Assembly (NCBI GenBank): GCA_900696645.1
Contig: CAADGV010000021.1
Span: 62,001-126,000 of the forward strand
Length of the DNA: 64,000 nt
Source of the DNA: an uncultured Chlorobiota bacterium
GTDB lineage: Bacteria; Bacteroidota; Ignavibacteria; UBA10030; UBA6906
Reading direction: 5' to 3'
The notes below the pieces were generated by a model, which was given only the letters and a program-made list of their open reading frames with translations, did no database searches and was not told where the DNA came from. Of the stretch, positions 54,821 through 63,065 are shown piece by piece. Position numbers and translations under genes: made by a program. Numbering within the stretch: the stretch's first letter is position 1; every line of letters starts with the position of its first letter.

Positions 54821-55117
54821 ATGTCAGACCTGTCATTAGACGCGCTTGGGATGGTTGAAACCAAGGGTCTTGTCGGCTCCATAGAGGCGGCTGACGCAAT
54901 GGTAAAAGCTGCCCGCGTAACACTGATTGGCAAAGAAGTTATCGGGGGCGGGTATGTTACCGTGATGGTGCGTGGCGACGTCGGCGCCGTGAAGGCTGCC
55001 ACCGATGCCGGAGCAGCGGCGGCGCAGCGTGTGGGCGAACTGGTTTCCGTTCACGTGATTCCGCGTCCGCATTCTGACGTGGAGATGATTCTCCCGAAGC
55101 GTCCCGCAACAAAGTAA
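54821..55117 (+). CDS. BMC-H microcompartment shell protein
   Basis: 98 residues, a complete single BMC domain of the PduA/EutM/CcmK type. It begins [20 protein letters not shown]. The pore loop is IGGGY (41-45), and [19 protein letters not shown] is the conserved core strand-helix. Such proteins form hexamers that tile the shell of bacterial microcompartments. AGGAGA lies 10 nt upstream. No encapsulated enzyme or pentamer (BMC-P) gene is next to it. Confidence 0.95.
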   Translation: MSDLSLDALGMVETKGLVGSIEAADAMVKAARVTLIGKEVIGGGYVTVMVRGDVGAVKAATDAGAAAAQRVGELVSVHVIPRPHSDVEMILPKRPATK

Positions 55118-55137
55118 TCCCGAAGAGAGTGTTTCTG

Positions 55138-55166
55138 CGCCAGTCTTGAGTAATTCAGGACTGGCG
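55138..55166 (+). terminator. Hairpin between the two BMC genes
   Basis: CGCCAGTC / GACTGGCG, 8-bp stem with a 13-nt loop, followed by TCTTAGTCATT. It has only a weak T-run, so it may be a partial terminator that lowers expression of the second gene. Confidence 0.45.
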
Positions 55167-55181
55167 TCTTAGTCATTGGCA

Positions 55182-55712
55182 ATGATGATGCTCGAATACG
55201 CATTAGGCATGGTTGAGACGCGCGGGCTTGTCGGTTCGATTGAAGCAGCCGATGTTATGGTGAAAACGGCTAACGTGCGAATCCTCGACTCCGAGTATAT
55301 CCGAAACGGCTTCGTGACCGTGAAGTGTATCGGAGAGGTTGCGGCCGTGAAGGCAGCGGTGGATGCGGCCGCGGCGGCAGCACAACGGGTAGGCCATCTC
55401 ATTGCAACGCACGTTATTCCGCGTCCCGCAGAGGAGATTGAATCCATTCTGCGCAGCACGTCCCTGAAAACAGCCGCTCCGGAAGCGAATCAGGCACCCA
55501 AACCCAAACCTCCCGCCGTTGAAACAATCGACATGTTTATGGCAAGCGGCGATGACGATGAGTACAAAGAGCAGTTGGACGCGATGACTGTTCACCAGCT
55601 TCGTACCCTCGCGCGTGAAGTCGGCGGACTCAGTATCGCAGGCCGACAAATCTCAAAAGCCAACAAGAAGCTCTTGATTGTTGAGTTGATGAAGAAACGA
55701 AAGGGCGCATAG
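55182..55712 (+). CDS. BMC-H shell protein with C-terminal SAP/Rho-N-like domain
   Basis: 176 residues from the first ATG of three in a row. Residues 1-90 form a BMC domain similar to the upstream gene ([18 protein letters not shown]). The pore loop is IRNGF (40-44), with Arg-Asn where Gly-Gly is found upstream, and CIGEV replaces VRGDV. A Pro/Lys-rich linker (about 97-130) leads to residues 133-170 (DAMTVHQLRTLAREVGG ... SKANKKLLIVELMKK). This helix-turn-helix-like unit resembles SAP and Rho N-terminal domains that bind nucleic acid. EutK, another BMC protein, also carries a nucleic-acid-binding C-terminus, but of a different fold. Confidence 0.88.
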   Translation: MMMLEYALGMVETRGLVGSIEAADVMVKTANVRILDSEYIRNGFVTVKCIGEVAAVKAAVDAAAAAAQRVGHLIATHVIPRPAEEIESILRSTSLKTAAPEANQAPKPKPPAVETIDMFMASGDDDEYKEQLDAMTVHQLRTLAREVGGLSIAGRQISKANKKLLIVELMKKRKGA

Positions 55713-55730
55713 TACTGCCTTGCATTGACG

Positions 55731-55761
55731 AACTCCATCGGACACTGCTGGTGGAGTTTTT
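55731..55761 (+). terminator. Terminator after the BMC genes
   Basis: AACTCCA / TGGAGTT stem followed by TTTTT, 19 bp after the second BMC stop. Confidence 0.8.
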
Positions 55762-55773
55762 CCATTCCTGACC

Positions 55774-56694
55774 ATGAAATCCGGAAACGTTCATATTATT
55801 CTTGCCACAACACTGTTTGCTCTCCTTCTCTGGTTTTCCGTCAGCATGACCGACCAATACCAGATTCAGGTTACTGCTCCGCTTGTTGTTCGGGGCATCC
55901 CTGTGGGCAAAGCAATCAGCAATCCGTTGCCCCGGTCGGTCCGGCTAACATTCAACGATTACGGATGGCGGCTGGCGAAAGTCGCATGGGGCACAGGGGT
56001 GGAGTGGGTTATCGACCTGGATGCCCTGCCACTCCGTCAACACGCATTGACCCTACGCGATTTTGGCGATCAAATCAGCGGACGCTTGGGCGTGTTGCCC
56101 ATCTCGATGTTTCCCGAGACGTTGCTTGTTTCGCTGGACACGATTACAACGACCCGCGTGGCTGTTCAGCCGCGGTACATAGCGACATTCCGCGAGGGCT
56201 TTGCGCAGGTTGGACAGACGATAGTTGCCCCGGAAAGCGTGACAGTCACAGGCGCTTCGCGTCTGCTCCAAAATATGCGGTCATGGCCGACAGCCTCAAG
56301 AACATTTGATCAACTCAGGCAGGATGTCGAAATTACCGTTCCGATCTCCGATTCGATTCCATCGCTCGTGTTTCACCCCGATCGCGTTCAACTGCGTATT
56401 GATGTGCGGCAATTTGCGGAAAAGACGTTTCCGGGAATTCCGGTCGACGTGTTGTCCCTGCCGCAGAACAGGGAAGTGATTCTCGCGTCTCCCCGTCTTG
56501 ATATTGTGGTGAGAGGGGCGATTGACCAGCTTGCGGCGCTCCGCCAGAACAACATTCGAGTGACAATTGATTATCGCGAAATTCTTGCCGATACGAGCGG
56601 CGTTCTCGATCCGGTGGTCACGCTTCCGCCGGATATGCGCGTCGTAAAGAAATCGCCCGAACGAATGAGTTATGTTGTACGAAAGAAGCAATGA
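55774..56694 (+). CDS. YbbR-like domain protein
   Basis: 306 residues with one N-terminal membrane helix (IILATTLFALLLWFSVS). A series of YbbR-type beta repeats follows (PLVVRGIPVGKAISNPLPRS, ESVTVTGASRLLQNM, PVDVLSLPQNREVI). In other bacteria YbbR/CdaR regulates the diadenylate cyclase CdaA; no cdaA gene is adjacent here. It precedes pdxJ by 24 bp. Confidence 0.8.
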   Translation: MKSGNVHIILATTLFALLLWFSVSMTDQYQIQVTAPLVVRGIPVGKAISNPLPRSVRLTFNDYGWRLAKVAWGTGVEWVIDLDALPLRQHALTLRDFGDQISGRLGVLPISMFPETLLVSLDTITTTRVAVQPRYIATFREGFAQVGQTIVAPESVTVTGASRLLQNMRSWPTASRTFDQLRQDVEITVPISDSIPSLVFHPDRVQLRIDVRQFAEKTFPGIPVDVLSLPQNREVILASPRLDIVVRGAIDQLAALRQNNIRVTIDYREILADTSGVLDPVVTLPPDMRVVKKSPERMSYVVRKKQ

Positions 56695-56718
56695 CCAGAG
56701 TTTAAAGGAACCTGTACT

Positions 56719-57429
56719 ATGAGATTGACGATCAATATCGATCACGTTGCAACAATCCGGGAAGCTCGAGGCGGGGTGGAGCCCGATCCGGTAACGGCCG
56801 CGGCAATCTGCGAGTTGGCCGGGGCCGACGGCATTGTCTGCCATCTTCGCGAAGATCGAAGGCACATTAACGACCGCGATGTTCGTTTGCTGCGCGAAAC
56901 GATAAAAACAAAACTCGATCTCGAAATGGCAGCAACGGAGGAGATCATCGGCATAGCAATCGAGACGCTGCCAGAACTTGTTACGCTCGTTCCGGAGAAG
57001 CGGCAAGAACTTACGACCGAAGGGGGACTCGACGTTCGCGGAAACAAGAACTATATGAGAGACGTCATCGAAGAATTCCACAAACATGATATCGAAGTGA
57101 GCTTGTTTGTAGATCCGATTGCCGAGCAAATCGGCGCTGCACACGAAATCGGATCGGATATGATCGAAATTCATACCGGCGAATTTGCAAATGCCAGAAC
57201 GGAGAACGAGCAGCGTGAGTTGCTTGAAGTTGTGAGAAAGGCTGCGCAACTCGGCAAGGAGTTAGGACTTGTGGTTAATGCCGGACACGGACTGAACTAC
57301 GCGAATATTACTCTCTTCCGGTCAATCGGTGAAATAGACGAGGTAAGCATCGGTCATGCAGTGATATCCCGCGCCGTTTTTGTCGGGATAGAACGGGCAG
57401 TACAGGAAATGCGACGGTTGGTTCAGTAA
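56719..57429 (+). CDS. pdxJ: Pyridoxine 5'-phosphate synthase
   Basis: 236 residues. NIDHVATIREARGGVEPDPV, VCHLREDRRHINDRDV and VNAGHGLNYANI are the family signatures of the TIM barrel. It condenses 1-deoxyxylulose 5-phosphate with 3-amino-2-oxopropyl phosphate in DXP-dependent vitamin B6 synthesis. A strong bidirectional terminator follows. Confidence 0.97.
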   Translation: MRLTINIDHVATIREARGGVEPDPVTAAAICELAGADGIVCHLREDRRHINDRDVRLLRETIKTKLDLEMAATEEIIGIAIETLPELVTLVPEKRQELTTEGGLDVRGNKNYMRDVIEEFHKHDIEVSLFVDPIAEQIGAAHEIGSDMIEIHTGEFANARTENEQRELLEVVRKAAQLGKELGLVVNAGHGLNYANITLFRSIGEIDEVSIGHAVISRAVFVGIERAVQEMRRLVQ

Positions 57430-57441
57430 GCATTGCGCGCA

Positions 57442-57473
57442 ATCAAAAAGCCCTCTTCCGAGGGCTTTTTGAT
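57442..57473. terminator. Bidirectional rho-independent terminator
   Basis: Perfect stem ATCAAAAAGCCCTC / GAGGGCTTTTTGAT with a 4-nt loop. It separates pdxJ from the convergent nuclease gene. Confidence 0.95.
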
Positions 57474-57487
57474 GAGATCGACAGGCG

Positions 57488-58072
57488 TTAATCGCGCAAT
57501 TCCAGCTTTCGTATTTCGTCCCGAATGGTTGCCGCTTTTTCGTAGTTCTCTTTTTCGATGGCCTCTTTGAGTTGGATGTTGAGTTGTTCAAGCTTCGTCA
57601 TCTTTGTAGGCGGCGAAGCGGATTTTGATCGCTGCTGACGCGCATGCGGCAATCCCTCGTCTTCCTCTTCTTCCGGTATAAATGCAGCCTCATCCATTAC
57701 CGGGGCGGCCACAAATATCTGCACGCCGTATCGGACGGCAAGCGCGATCGCATCGCTTGGCCGTGAGTCGATCAGTTGGCTTTCGATGTTAAGTTTTGCG
57801 TAGAAGGTTCCGTCACGCAACTCATCGATGATAACATCGGAAAGCTCCGCGCCGAACGACGAAATAATGTTTTTCATTAAGTCATGCGTCAACGGGCGCG
57901 GCGGTTTGATGCCTTCCATTTCCAAAGCGATAGATTGCGCCTCCGACGCGCCGATAATGATCGGCAACCGTCGGTTTCCGTGAACCTCCTTCAGGATGAG
58001 GGCGTACGCTCCACCGCTTGCAGGATTTGTCGAAAGACCGAGTATGTCAACTTGCACCTTGTCCACAACCAA
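57488..58072 (-). CDS. Bifunctional nuclease (BFN) family protein with UVR motif
   Basis: 194 residues. The N-terminal DUF151/BFN domain shows GAYALILKEVHGNRRLPIII, GASEAQSIALEMEG and DSRPSDAIALAVR. A linker leads to a C-terminal UVR motif (LEQLNIQLKEAIEKENYEKA). BFN proteins have been described as acting on both RNA and DNA; the UVR motif is a protein-interaction helix pair as in UvrB/UvrC. It may link nucleic-acid cleavage to repair. Confidence 0.88.
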   Translation of the reverse strand: MVVDKVQVDILGLSTNPASGGAYALILKEVHGNRRLPIIIGASEAQSIALEMEGIKPPRPLTHDLMKNIISSFGAELSDVIIDELRDGTFYAKLNIESQLIDSRPSDAIALAVRYGVQIFVAAPVMDEAAFIPEEEEDEGLPHARQQRSKSASPPTKMTKLEQLNIQLKEAIEKENYEKAATIRDEIRKLELRD

Positions 58073-58151
58073 TCTCCATTCAAACGTTCAGGTTCTATCT
58101 TCCATATAGAGAAAAACCCAGTAACAATCAAGATGAACGAGTTACCGCAAC

Positions 58152-59123
58152 CTACTTGCCCAATGCTTTCTTGAACTCGGCGGTCAATTCGGGCAGAATC
58201 TCGAATACATCTCCCACAATTCCGTAATCGGCAATCTGAAAAATCGGAGCATCCTTATCCTTGTTGATGGCAACGATGTATTTCGATGAAGACATTCCCG
58301 CAAGATGCTGCACGGCCCCCGAAATGGCGCAAGCAATATATAACGACGGGGCGACAGTCTTTCCTGTTTGACCAACCTGTTCATCGTGCGGCCGCCATCC
58401 CGCGTCCACTACTGCACGTGATGCACCCACCGCCGCATTCAGCACATCCGCAAGATTCTCAATCAGGTGCCAGTTCTCAGGTCCCTTTAGTCCGCGGCCT
58501 CCTGAGACAATAATATCCGCTTCAGTCACATCAGGTCGGCCTGCTGCAACTTTCACCTCTTTTGCCACGGTTTTCAAATCATCGGGTTGCAGTGACACAC
58601 TGAACCTCTCGATTGTTGCAGAGCCCTGCGAGGGCGTTGCCGTGAACACATTCGGTCGCAGCGTGAACATCTTCACCGGCGTATTCACCTTCACATCAAG
58701 CAACGCCTTGCCTGCATACACAGGCCGCGTGGCAATGACATCAGCGCCCTCAACCTTCAACGCAACGCAATCGGAGGCAAGCCCCGCCGCGAGTTTTACT
58801 GCAATGCGCGGAGCGATATCCTTGCCCATCTGGCTGGCGGGCAGAAAGACGATGCCGGCCCCGATGTTTTTTGCGACATCAGCGATGACTTTTGCATACG
58901 CACTGTTGGAATGCTGCGCAAGCGAGGGGTCATCCGCAACAATGACTTTTTCCGCGCCGTAGTTTCCCAGCTCACCGGCTATGCTTTCAACGCTGCTTCC
59001 GAGAACGAGGGCAAGCAATTCACCCTTAAGCTCGTTCGCGATTCTCTTTGCCGTTTGAACAGTTTCGAATGACGATTTTCTGAACTTCCCATCCCGTTGT
59101 TCGGCAAATGCTAAAATTCTCAT
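58152..59123 (-). CDS. etfA: Electron transfer flavoprotein alpha subunit
   Basis: 323 residues. The N-terminal domain starts [14 protein letters not shown]. The FAD-binding C-terminal domain has [26 protein letters not shown] and [11 protein letters not shown]. Together with EtfB it carries electrons from acyl-CoA and other dehydrogenases to the membrane quinone pool. It follows etfB by 27 bp. Confidence 0.96.
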   Translation of the reverse strand: MRILAFAEQRDGKFRKSSFETVQTAKRIANELKGELLALVLGSSVESIAGELGNYGAEKVIVADDPSLAQHSNSAYAKVIADVAKNIGAGIVFLPASQMGKDIAPRIAVKLAAGLASDCVALKVEGADVIATRPVYAGKALLDVKVNTPVKMFTLRPNVFTATPSQGSATIERFSVSLQPDDLKTVAKEVKVAAGRPDVTEADIIVSGGRGLKGPENWHLIENLADVLNAAVGASRAVVDAGWRPHDEQVGQTGKTVAPSLYIACAISGAVQHLAGMSSSKYIVAINKDKDAPIFQIADYGIVGDVFEILPELTAEFKKALGK

Positions 59124-59150
59124 TTCTCTTCCGTTTCCAAATTTGAGTGG

Positions 59151-59897
59151 TTAGATGACTTTTGCTTCTTCGTGCAAGAGGCGGACAAGTTCGGGTACGG
59201 CGGATTTGTCCGTGCCGACGATCCTTCCGGCAGCTTTTGCTTCAGGTTTGCGAAGCGCAATTGACTCGACGCGAAGCTCTCCGGCCGCAGCAGGTTTCTC
59301 CTGAATAGGTTTTGTCTTTGCCGACATTATCCCTTTCAGGGATGGGTACCGCGGTTCGTTCAAGCCGCGCTGGGCTTGAATGACGCATGGAAGTGACGTT
59401 TCCACAGTCTCATGCCCGCCCTCGATTTCCCGCTCGCAGATGACCTTCCCGTTGTCAATCGTCAATTTGACAACGACGGAAACGGACGAGATTCCGAGGA
59501 GTTCGGCAACCATTGTCCCGACTTGCGCATCATCAAAGTCGATGGATTGCTTCCCGAAGAGAATGATATCGGGAGACATGGTTTTGAGTTCTTCCGCGAG
59601 TCCCTTTGCGATCCCGAAGGAATCGCGCACGGCCTCATCTTTGAGCAGGGTAGCCTTCTCAACTCCCATCGCAAGTGCTTTGCGGAGCGTTTCCTTGTGC
59701 GCATCACCTCCGAGGCTGAGCACGGTAACATCGCCGCCGAATTTTTCCTTCAGGCGCAAGCCCTCTTCAACCGCAAGTTCATCATAGGGGCTGAGCATGA
59801 AATTGACGCCCGTCTTGTCGATGCTCTTGCTGTCCGCGCCAATTTTGATTTTCGTTTCCGTATCAGGAACATGATTTACACAAACAACAATCTTCAT
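59151..59897 (-). CDS. etfB: Electron transfer flavoprotein beta subunit
   Basis: 248 residues from the ATG at 59897, with GGAGG upstream. MKIVVCVNHVPDTETKIKI, NPYDE-like SPYDELAVEEGLRLKE and the dinucleotide-binding GKQSIDFDDAQVG lead to the signature QRGLNEPRYPSLKGIM. It forms the heterodimer with EtfA. Confidence 0.96.
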   Translation of the reverse strand: MKIVVCVNHVPDTETKIKIGADSKSIDKTGVNFMLSPYDELAVEEGLRLKEKFGGDVTVLSLGGDAHKETLRKALAMGVEKATLLKDEAVRDSFGIAKGLAEELKTMSPDIILFGKQSIDFDDAQVGTMVAELLGISSVSVVVKLTIDNGKVICEREIEGGHETVETSLPCVIQAQRGLNEPRYPSLKGIMSAKTKPIQEKPAAAGELRVESIALRKPEAKAAGRIVGTDKSAVPELVRLLHEEAKVI

Positions 59898-59991
59898 CAA
59901 TCCTCCAGGCAATGTTGGGTGAATTGGGATGGAATTCGGGGAGAACGGATATTGCAATGCTCAATATACTGAAAGGCGAGAAGAAAGACAA

Positions 59992-60021
59992 TTGACTCTC
60001 AAGCGTTTTTTGCGTAAGTTG
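59992..60021 (+). promoter_or_regulatory. Putative rpsT promoter
   Basis: TTGACT (59992-59997) and TAAGTTG (60015-60021) with a 17-bp spacer, 43 bp before the rpsT start. Confidence 0.4.
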
Positions 60022-60064
60022 ACACACAATTTTTCATCAGATGTAGTTCAAGTAAGGAAGCAGA

Positions 60065-60319
60065 ATGGCAAATCATCCATCAGCAGAAAAACGGGCTCGC
60101 GCATCGAAGCGCAGGGCTGCACGCAATGCGGCGGCGAAATCCAGAATGCGCTCGGCAATCAAAAAACTGCGCGGGACGAAAGATAAAATGGAAGCAGGCG
60201 CTGAACTCAAGAAGACCGTGAAGCTGCTCGACCAGCTTGCAGCAAAGGGCGTCATCCACAAGAATAATGCTGCGAACCAGAAATCAAAGCTGACCAAGCT
60301 CGTCAGCGCCAAGAAGTAA
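60065..60319 (+). CDS. rpsT: 30S ribosomal protein S20
   Basis: 84 residues, highly basic and helical. MANHPSAEKRARASKRRAAR is the S20 opening, and the C-terminus GVIHKNNAANQKSKL is conserved. It binds 16S rRNA. AAGGA lies before the ATG, and a terminator follows. Confidence 0.97.
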   Translation: MANHPSAEKRARASKRRAARNAAAKSRMRSAIKKLRGTKDKMEAGAELKKTVKLLDQLAAKGVIHKNNAANQKSKLTKLVSAKK

Positions 60320-60347
60320 CCGCGCACAAGCCACGTCGTAAACAAGA

Positions 60348-60371
60348 AGAGCCCCGCTGTTGCGAGGCTCT
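60348..60371. terminator. Terminator hairpin after rpsT
   Basis: AGAGCCCCGC / GCGAGGCTCT with one mismatch and a TGTT loop, flanked by A-rich and T-rich sides. It lies between convergent genes. Confidence 0.75.
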
Positions 60372-60393
60372 CGTGTTTTCCGACACTTCCTTG

Positions 60394-61032
60394 TTACTCC
60401 TTCAGTCGGGATTCCAACAGCTTTTCCAGTTCAGCAATCCGTTGCGTGTATTGCTCATCGGGCTTTCTGGCAGCCAGCTCCTTGTATGCGGCGATTGCCT
60501 CGGCATAGTTTCCCTGCTTGACAAAAATCTCGGCCATTGTCGGCGTTGCGAACGTAACATTGCTCGGAGCCGGCGGGGGCGGGGTGTGCGCCGATGTATC
60601 GGACTGAATTCTCTTGACGTTCCGGAGCTTTTTGGTGAGAATATCGAAAGCTGTTTCTTCGCTTGCCTCATTCTCTTTCTGCTGTGAGGGAGGCGGCGAT
60701 TGCGGTACCGCTGCTGTCGTGGTCCGGCTCCGCTCCTCTTCCATTTGCCGTTGCAACTCTTTCTGCTGCGCCTCATCTAACTTCTTCACAAACGTCAGCA
60801 ACGTCGGGTTATCGGGGAGCCGCTTCAACGCTTCCTGATACTGAGCGGAGGCCTCCCGCCTCTTCCCGACCGACTCGAAACACTTGCCAAGAACAAGGTA
60901 GCCCGTCGGGTAGTTCGGGAATGCCTGTATACCGGCCATGCACAGTTCCATTGCCTGCTGCACTTCGTTGTTTCGCAGAAGGAGTGCCGCTTCGCGTGCG
61001 AATGAAGCAGAGATATTGGTCGGACCCGGCAT
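60394..61032 (-). CDS. Tetratricopeptide repeat protein
   Basis: 212 residues. TPR-like repeats are at both ends (AREAALLLRNNEVQQAMELC, GYLVLGKCFESVGKRREASA; then MAEIFVKQGNYAEAIAAYKE). A Gln/Glu and Pro-rich stretch (about 90-165) lies in the middle. No signal peptide. It follows the processive GT2 by 8 bp and may serve as its partner or scaffold. Confidence 0.75.
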   Translation of the reverse strand: MPGPTNISASFAREAALLLRNNEVQQAMELCMAGIQAFPNYPTGYLVLGKCFESVGKRREASAQYQEALKRLPDNPTLLTFVKKLDEAQQKELQRQMEEERSRTTTAAVPQSPPPSQQKENEASEETAFDILTKKLRNVKRIQSDTSAHTPPPPAPSNVTFATPTMAEIFVKQGNYAEAIAAYKELAARKPDEQYTQRIAELEKLLESRLKE

Positions 61033-61040
61033 ACGAGCGA

Positions 61041-62504
61041 TTACCTCAGGTGGCGGCCAACAACCGCGTGTTTGATGGAGAGTGTAGCCGTGAATGAAAA
61101 CCCGAGCAAGAACAACAACTGGAACGGAACCGCTGCAAGCTCCAGAAAATACAACGACGAAAGCACGCCGAACAAGCAGTACACCGCAAGCACAATCTCA
61201 ATCAAAACCGTCGAGCTGATTTTCACCGGAACATACTTCTTGTCCGTCCAGGAATCCTTCTTGTCCTTGATGTTATACTTCGGTGTGCGAACAAATTCGC
61301 TTTTCTTCTTGAACAATCCTTCGATTACAGCGCGGCTGTTATTGACCGCAAAGCCCATGCTGCCCGCCATGAAGACGGGGAATAAGAACAGCCTTCTCTG
61401 CCAATCCGGGTACACGTCCTTTTGTGAGAAGAGATAGAACAAAAACGACCCGATGAACGCAAACACAAACACCGACATAAACACAAAATACTGATCATGG
61501 AAGCCGGCATGCTTGATATGCACGAGCGGAACGTTCAAAATTCCCGCCAGAACGATAAAGGGAAAAACAAGATTGTTTGTCAGATGAAATGTCGCATGAA
61601 CTTTTACCTTCAGCGGAAGTTTGGATCTCCACACTTCGGGGAGCATCTTCCGCGCGGTTTCAATCGCGCCTTTTGTCCAACGAAACTGCTGCGACTTGAG
61701 AGCGTTGATTTCCGACGGCAGTTCCGCGGGCGAAGTAACGTCGTTCAGGTAAATGAACTTCCATCCCTTCAACTGGGCGCGATAGCTCAGGTCGAGATCT
61801 TCCGTCAGCGTATCGGCCTGCCAGTTGCCTGCGTCTTCGATGGTGGATTTGCGCCACACACCTGCGGTGCCGTTGAAGTTGATGAAATAACCGACCTTAT
61901 TGCGGACGGATTGTTCGATCACGAAATGACCGTCGAGAGCCATTGCCTGTGTTCGCGTGAGCAGCGAGTAGTCGAAGTTCAGATGTTCCCAGCGGGTCTG
62001 TACCATCCCGATATTCGGGTTGGTGTTGAAGTGAGGGATAGTCTTCAGAAGAAAATCCTGTTTCGGGACAAAATCCGCGTCGAAAATGGCGATAAACTCG
62101 CCGCGTGCCGTTACCAATCCTTCCTTTAATGCCCCTGCTTTGAATCCCTCTCTGTTCGTGCGGCGCACATGTCTGACGTCGAAGCCAAGCTTTTGATACT
62201 TCTCGACATGCGCGGCAACGACGTCAACCGTTTCATCCGTCGAATCATCAAGCACTTGAATCTCCAGCTTGTCCTTCGGATAGATCATCGCGCAGGAGGC
62301 ATCAATCAAGCGGCCGACAACGTAGCGTTCGTTGTACACGGGCAACTGCACGGTGACAACCGGAAATTCGTCCAGTGATTGTACGGCGGGACGTTTCTTG
62401 TCCTTGTACTTCAGGTAGTAGTAGATCATAATGAAGCCGTGCAATCCGAAGATGAACAGGATTGACAGTGAAGTGATGTAGGCAATCAGTACAAATTCAG
62501 CCAT
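61041..62504 (-). CDS. Processive GT2 glycosyltransferase (cellulose-synthase-like)
   Basis: 487 residues. One helix at the start (LSILFIFGLHGFIMIYYYL), then GT-A motifs VTVQLPVYNERYVVGRLIDA, IQVLDDSTDE, IAIFDADFVP, LTEDLDLSYRA and the processivity motif QQFRW (QxxRW). Four or five C-terminal helices probably form the export channel. The QxxRW motif predicts a membrane-bound polymerase or a glucosyltransferase that acts repeatedly. The polymer is unknown. It is close to LptE, which suggests envelope function. Confidence 0.9.
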   Translation of the reverse strand: MAEFVLIAYITSLSILFIFGLHGFIMIYYYLKYKDKKRPAVQSLDEFPVVTVQLPVYNERYVVGRLIDASCAMIYPKDKLEIQVLDDSTDETVDVVAAHVEKYQKLGFDVRHVRRTNREGFKAGALKEGLVTARGEFIAIFDADFVPKQDFLLKTIPHFNTNPNIGMVQTRWEHLNFDYSLLTRTQAMALDGHFVIEQSVRNKVGYFINFNGTAGVWRKSTIEDAGNWQADTLTEDLDLSYRAQLKGWKFIYLNDVTSPAELPSEINALKSQQFRWTKGAIETARKMLPEVWRSKLPLKVKVHATFHLTNNLVFPFIVLAGILNVPLVHIKHAGFHDQYFVFMSVFVFAFIGSFLFYLFSQKDVYPDWQRRLFLFPVFMAGSMGFAVNNSRAVIEGLFKKKSEFVRTPKYNIKDKKDSWTDKKYVPVKISSTVLIEIVLAVYCLFGVLSSLYFLELAAVPFQLLFLLGFSFTATLSIKHAVVGRHLR

Positions 62505-62546
62505 AATGACTTCTTTTTACACCTCTGATGTTGATACAATGATGGT

Positions 62547-63065
62547 TTACCAGCCGGATACTGTTTCGAGCAGAATATCTTCCGAGATCTTCTTCATTGC
62601 TTCTTCCAGTCCAAGCTGACGCTGGGCGAAGCCGCCCCCCGAATCGTAATCGCCGTAATTCGAGAATGTCTTCTCGTACACCTTCTTCCGCATCTTCATA
62701 TCCTGGAAAATCACTTTCACCGACATGTTGATGCGCCGTTTGTTCACCTGCTCGCTTCCCTGGGCTCCGGCGCCAACCGAAAGAATCTCATCACGAATGG
62801 GAAGAATCACGGTTTCAAGAATCGAATCCGAAGCGCTGCGATCTGCCACCTCAAGACTGTTGTCGCTGATGAACAAATCCGTGAGCGTTGTTGTAAACTT
62901 TTCGCGCAAGCCTGCCTCGCCGAATCCCGATTGATCGTCCGCTAACGGAATGGCAATCGTCTTCAAATGGCTCGGCACGGATGCGCCGGTGAATGAATAG
63001 CAACCTGCAAACGCAAGTAACGCGATGAAGCACAAGAAGGCGGTATTGGCGGTTCGCATTCTCAT
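62547..63065 (-). CDS. LptE-like lipoprotein
   Basis: 172 residues. The lipobox [10 protein letters not shown] is at about 16-25. The mature part begins [20 protein letters not shown] and has the LptE-family pattern with a C-terminal helix ([19 protein letters not shown]). LptE works with LptD to insert lipopolysaccharide into the outer membrane. Its start overlaps the upstream regulator's stop (ATGA). Confidence 0.82.
   Translation of the reverse strand: MRMRTANTAFLCFIALLAFAGCYSFTGASVPSHLKTIAIPLADDQSGFGEAGLREKFTTTLTDLFISDNSLEVADRSASDSILETVILPIRDEILSVGAGAQGSEQVNKRRINMSVKVIFQDMKMRKKVYEKTFSNYGDYDSGGGFAQRQLGLEEAMKKISEDILLETVSGW

Noticed and set aside
56296..57249. 317-residue leftward open frame
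   Set aside because: Opposite ybbR and pdxJ, which are both secure; composition is that of a reverse-strand shadow.
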